Assembly (NCBI GenBank): GCA_964407285.1 | Contig: CAYOVG010000169.1 | Span: 1-14,461, forward strand | Source of the DNA: CAYOVG01 sp964407285 | GTDB lineage: Bacteria > Desulfobacterota > Syntrophobacteria > Syntrophobacterales > Syntrophobacteraceae | Length of the DNA: 14,461 nucleotides | Direction of reading: 5' to 3' | Translations under genes and position numbers: made by a program | Shown here: piece after piece, positions 13,336-14,461 of the stretch | Layout: every line of letters begins with the position of its first letter | How positions within the stretch are numbered: the first letter of the stretch is position 1 | Notes under the pieces: model-generated | The model's input: the letters and a program-made list of their open reading frames with translations, nothing else | Told to the model about the DNA's origin: nothing | The model's database searches: none

Positions 13336-14461
13336 ATGAAAACAAAACGAACAGGCGAAAAAGCGAGACATAGGAGAGAGCGGCAGGCGAAGCGACAGGA
13401 CCATATCCAGGCGCTTCGCGACAACACGGTTGCGGAAGAGCTGCCGGAGCCCCTGCTGCCGGAGATCTTTGCCGATATCGAGCACCTCTACTGGGACTGC
13501 CTCAAATCCGTGCCGGATCCAAGGCGGCCGGATAACCGGGTGTATCCGCTGTACTTGATTCTTCATCACATCATTTCCGGTTTTGTAGGGGGGAGCAAGT
13601 GCATCGGGGTTCTGTTCCCCAAGAAGCACGTGAATGTGGAGCCCGGCAGGAAGAAGCTGGGCGCCTTGCCCACTCGCAAGGCCGTCTATACCCTTTTGAG
13701 GAGAATCGACTGGGGGATGGCCAATGAAGCCCTCGCTCCCCTGTGGGAGCGTCTGGGATATACGCCGGAATTGATCGTGCGGCGCACCCCGCGCAATCCA
13801 AAAGATACCTTGGAAGAATTCCGGGAAGAGTAAAAGCGGGCCGAGCGCGAGAAACGGGAGAGGATTTGCGCGGAGCGGGAAGCCCGGGAGCGTTCGCAAG
13901 GGATGAGCGCGGCCGGAGCGAAACGCAGTGGATCAGTGAAGCCTGTCAAAGAAGAGGACCACCGGAAGTAGCCCCCGTTGCCGATCAGGATGTCCCGCGG
14001 TCCACGGGAATTCAGCATGACGTGGTCATTGACGGCAAGGTGGTAAAATCGTCCTACAACACCGGCGCCAGGGAGCGCTTTGTCCATGTCACGGAGATTC
14101 GCTCCGATGAAAACGGCAGTAGGAGTCGCTTTATTATTGGAGCGCGTCCCACGGAGCTGGATCGAAACGGAGAGTGGGGAGCGGCGGTGAGCGTGTTGGA
14201 GGCGTTGACGCCTCTTCCCGATGACATGGTCATAGTGGTCGGCGGGGACGCGGGATTTTGCGTCGAGGAGTTCTGCCGGTGGTTGAACGCGAAAGATTTT
14301 TTACATCTTCCGGATCAAGGAGAACGCCGGTAATATTTTTACGAGGGTCCCGGACTGTGCGCGGGATGCGATGCTGCGCAATCCCCAAGGGGATTACCGC
14401 CGGGAGGTCCACCTTGAAGGCTCCGAGATGCACAGCCGGTCTCCGTGGAGACTGCCGGGGC
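13336..14461 (+). pseudogene. ISAs1-type transposase, broken and cut by window end
   Basis: The 5' part, from ATG 13336, encodes a basic N-terminus and then the transposase-associated domain (SVPDPRRPDNRVYPLYLILH, then GFVGGSKCIG). An in-frame TAA at 13831 follows FREE, although the charged linker continues in the same frame beyond it (KRAEREKRERICAEREARER). The DDE domain then appears in another frame: VVIDGKVVKSSYNTG (first Asp), RFVHVTEIRSDE and VVGGDAGFC (second Asp). At a run of six T near 14300 the frame changes again, back to the first frame, giving FYIFRIKENAGNIFTRVPDC. So there is one stop and two frameshifts, and the gene cannot make a full transposase. The right end lies outside the window and no terminal inverted repeat pair can be confirmed. 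It is divergent from the ArsA gene. Confidence 0.82.

Noticed and set aside
14297..14306. Programmed -1 frameshift at T-TTT-TTA in the transposase
   Set aside because: The heptamer looks like a slippery site, but restoring the protein needs a +1 shift (one T fewer), not -1. An indel in a homopolymer explains it better.

Overview
The window looks like chromosomal DNA from a Gram-negative, probably anaerobic Desulfobacterota (former Deltaproteobacteria), perhaps Syntrophobacter-like. This is inference from gene content: Kdo transferase and a GT9 heptosyltransferase-type enzyme (lipopolysaccharide), LarB, a ferredoxin-nitroreductase fusion, a complex II flavoprotein, an ArsA-type ATPase, and small zinc/cysteine proteins that I recall mainly from this group. 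No rRNA, tRNA or CRISPR array was seen.

Layout. (1) 1-521: no convincing gene, one promoter-like site. (2) 522-2164, plus strand: KH-domain RNA-binding protein (khpA), a small Cys-rich protein, and a GT9 glycosyltransferase whose start overlaps the Cys-rich gene. (3) 5552-2186, minus strand: Kdo transferase (waaA) overlapping larB by 8 bases, then an unrecognised 140-aa protein, then a zinc-ribbon/winged-helix protein convergent with the GT9 gene. (4) 5553-6633: about 1 kb of decayed DNA holding a broken fic gene and a small upstream partner that has ACG where its start codon should be. (5) 6634-9472, plus strand: ferredoxin-nitroreductase fusion and a NIT-domain chemoreceptor. (6) 13152-9688, minus strand: ArsA-type ATPase overlapping a small CPCC protein, a 281-base spacer with degenerate 15-base tandem repeats, then an SdhA/FrdA flavoprotein with no visible SdhB or SdhC partner. 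(7) 13153-13335: a divergent regulatory region with a good minus-strand promoter and two copies of a palindromic element. (8) 13336-end: an ISAs1-type transposase pseudogene with one stop and two frameshifts.

How the parts work together. Envelope biogenesis (waaA, GT9) is split over two convergent units. larB supplies the first step of the nickel-pincer cofactor, but the rest of that pathway is not here. The nitroreductase and SdhA-like proteins are redox enzymes and the NIT receptor is a possible nitrate/nitrite sensor; a functional link between them is not shown. The ArsA unit has no arsenic genes beside it. The fic remnant and the broken transposase show that the window has taken in and lost mobile or accessory DNA. 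I found no clear new multi-gene system. The best candidates for follow-up are the ArsA-CPCC pair with its paired palindromes, the isolated SdhA, and the Asp-ligand ferredoxin domain.
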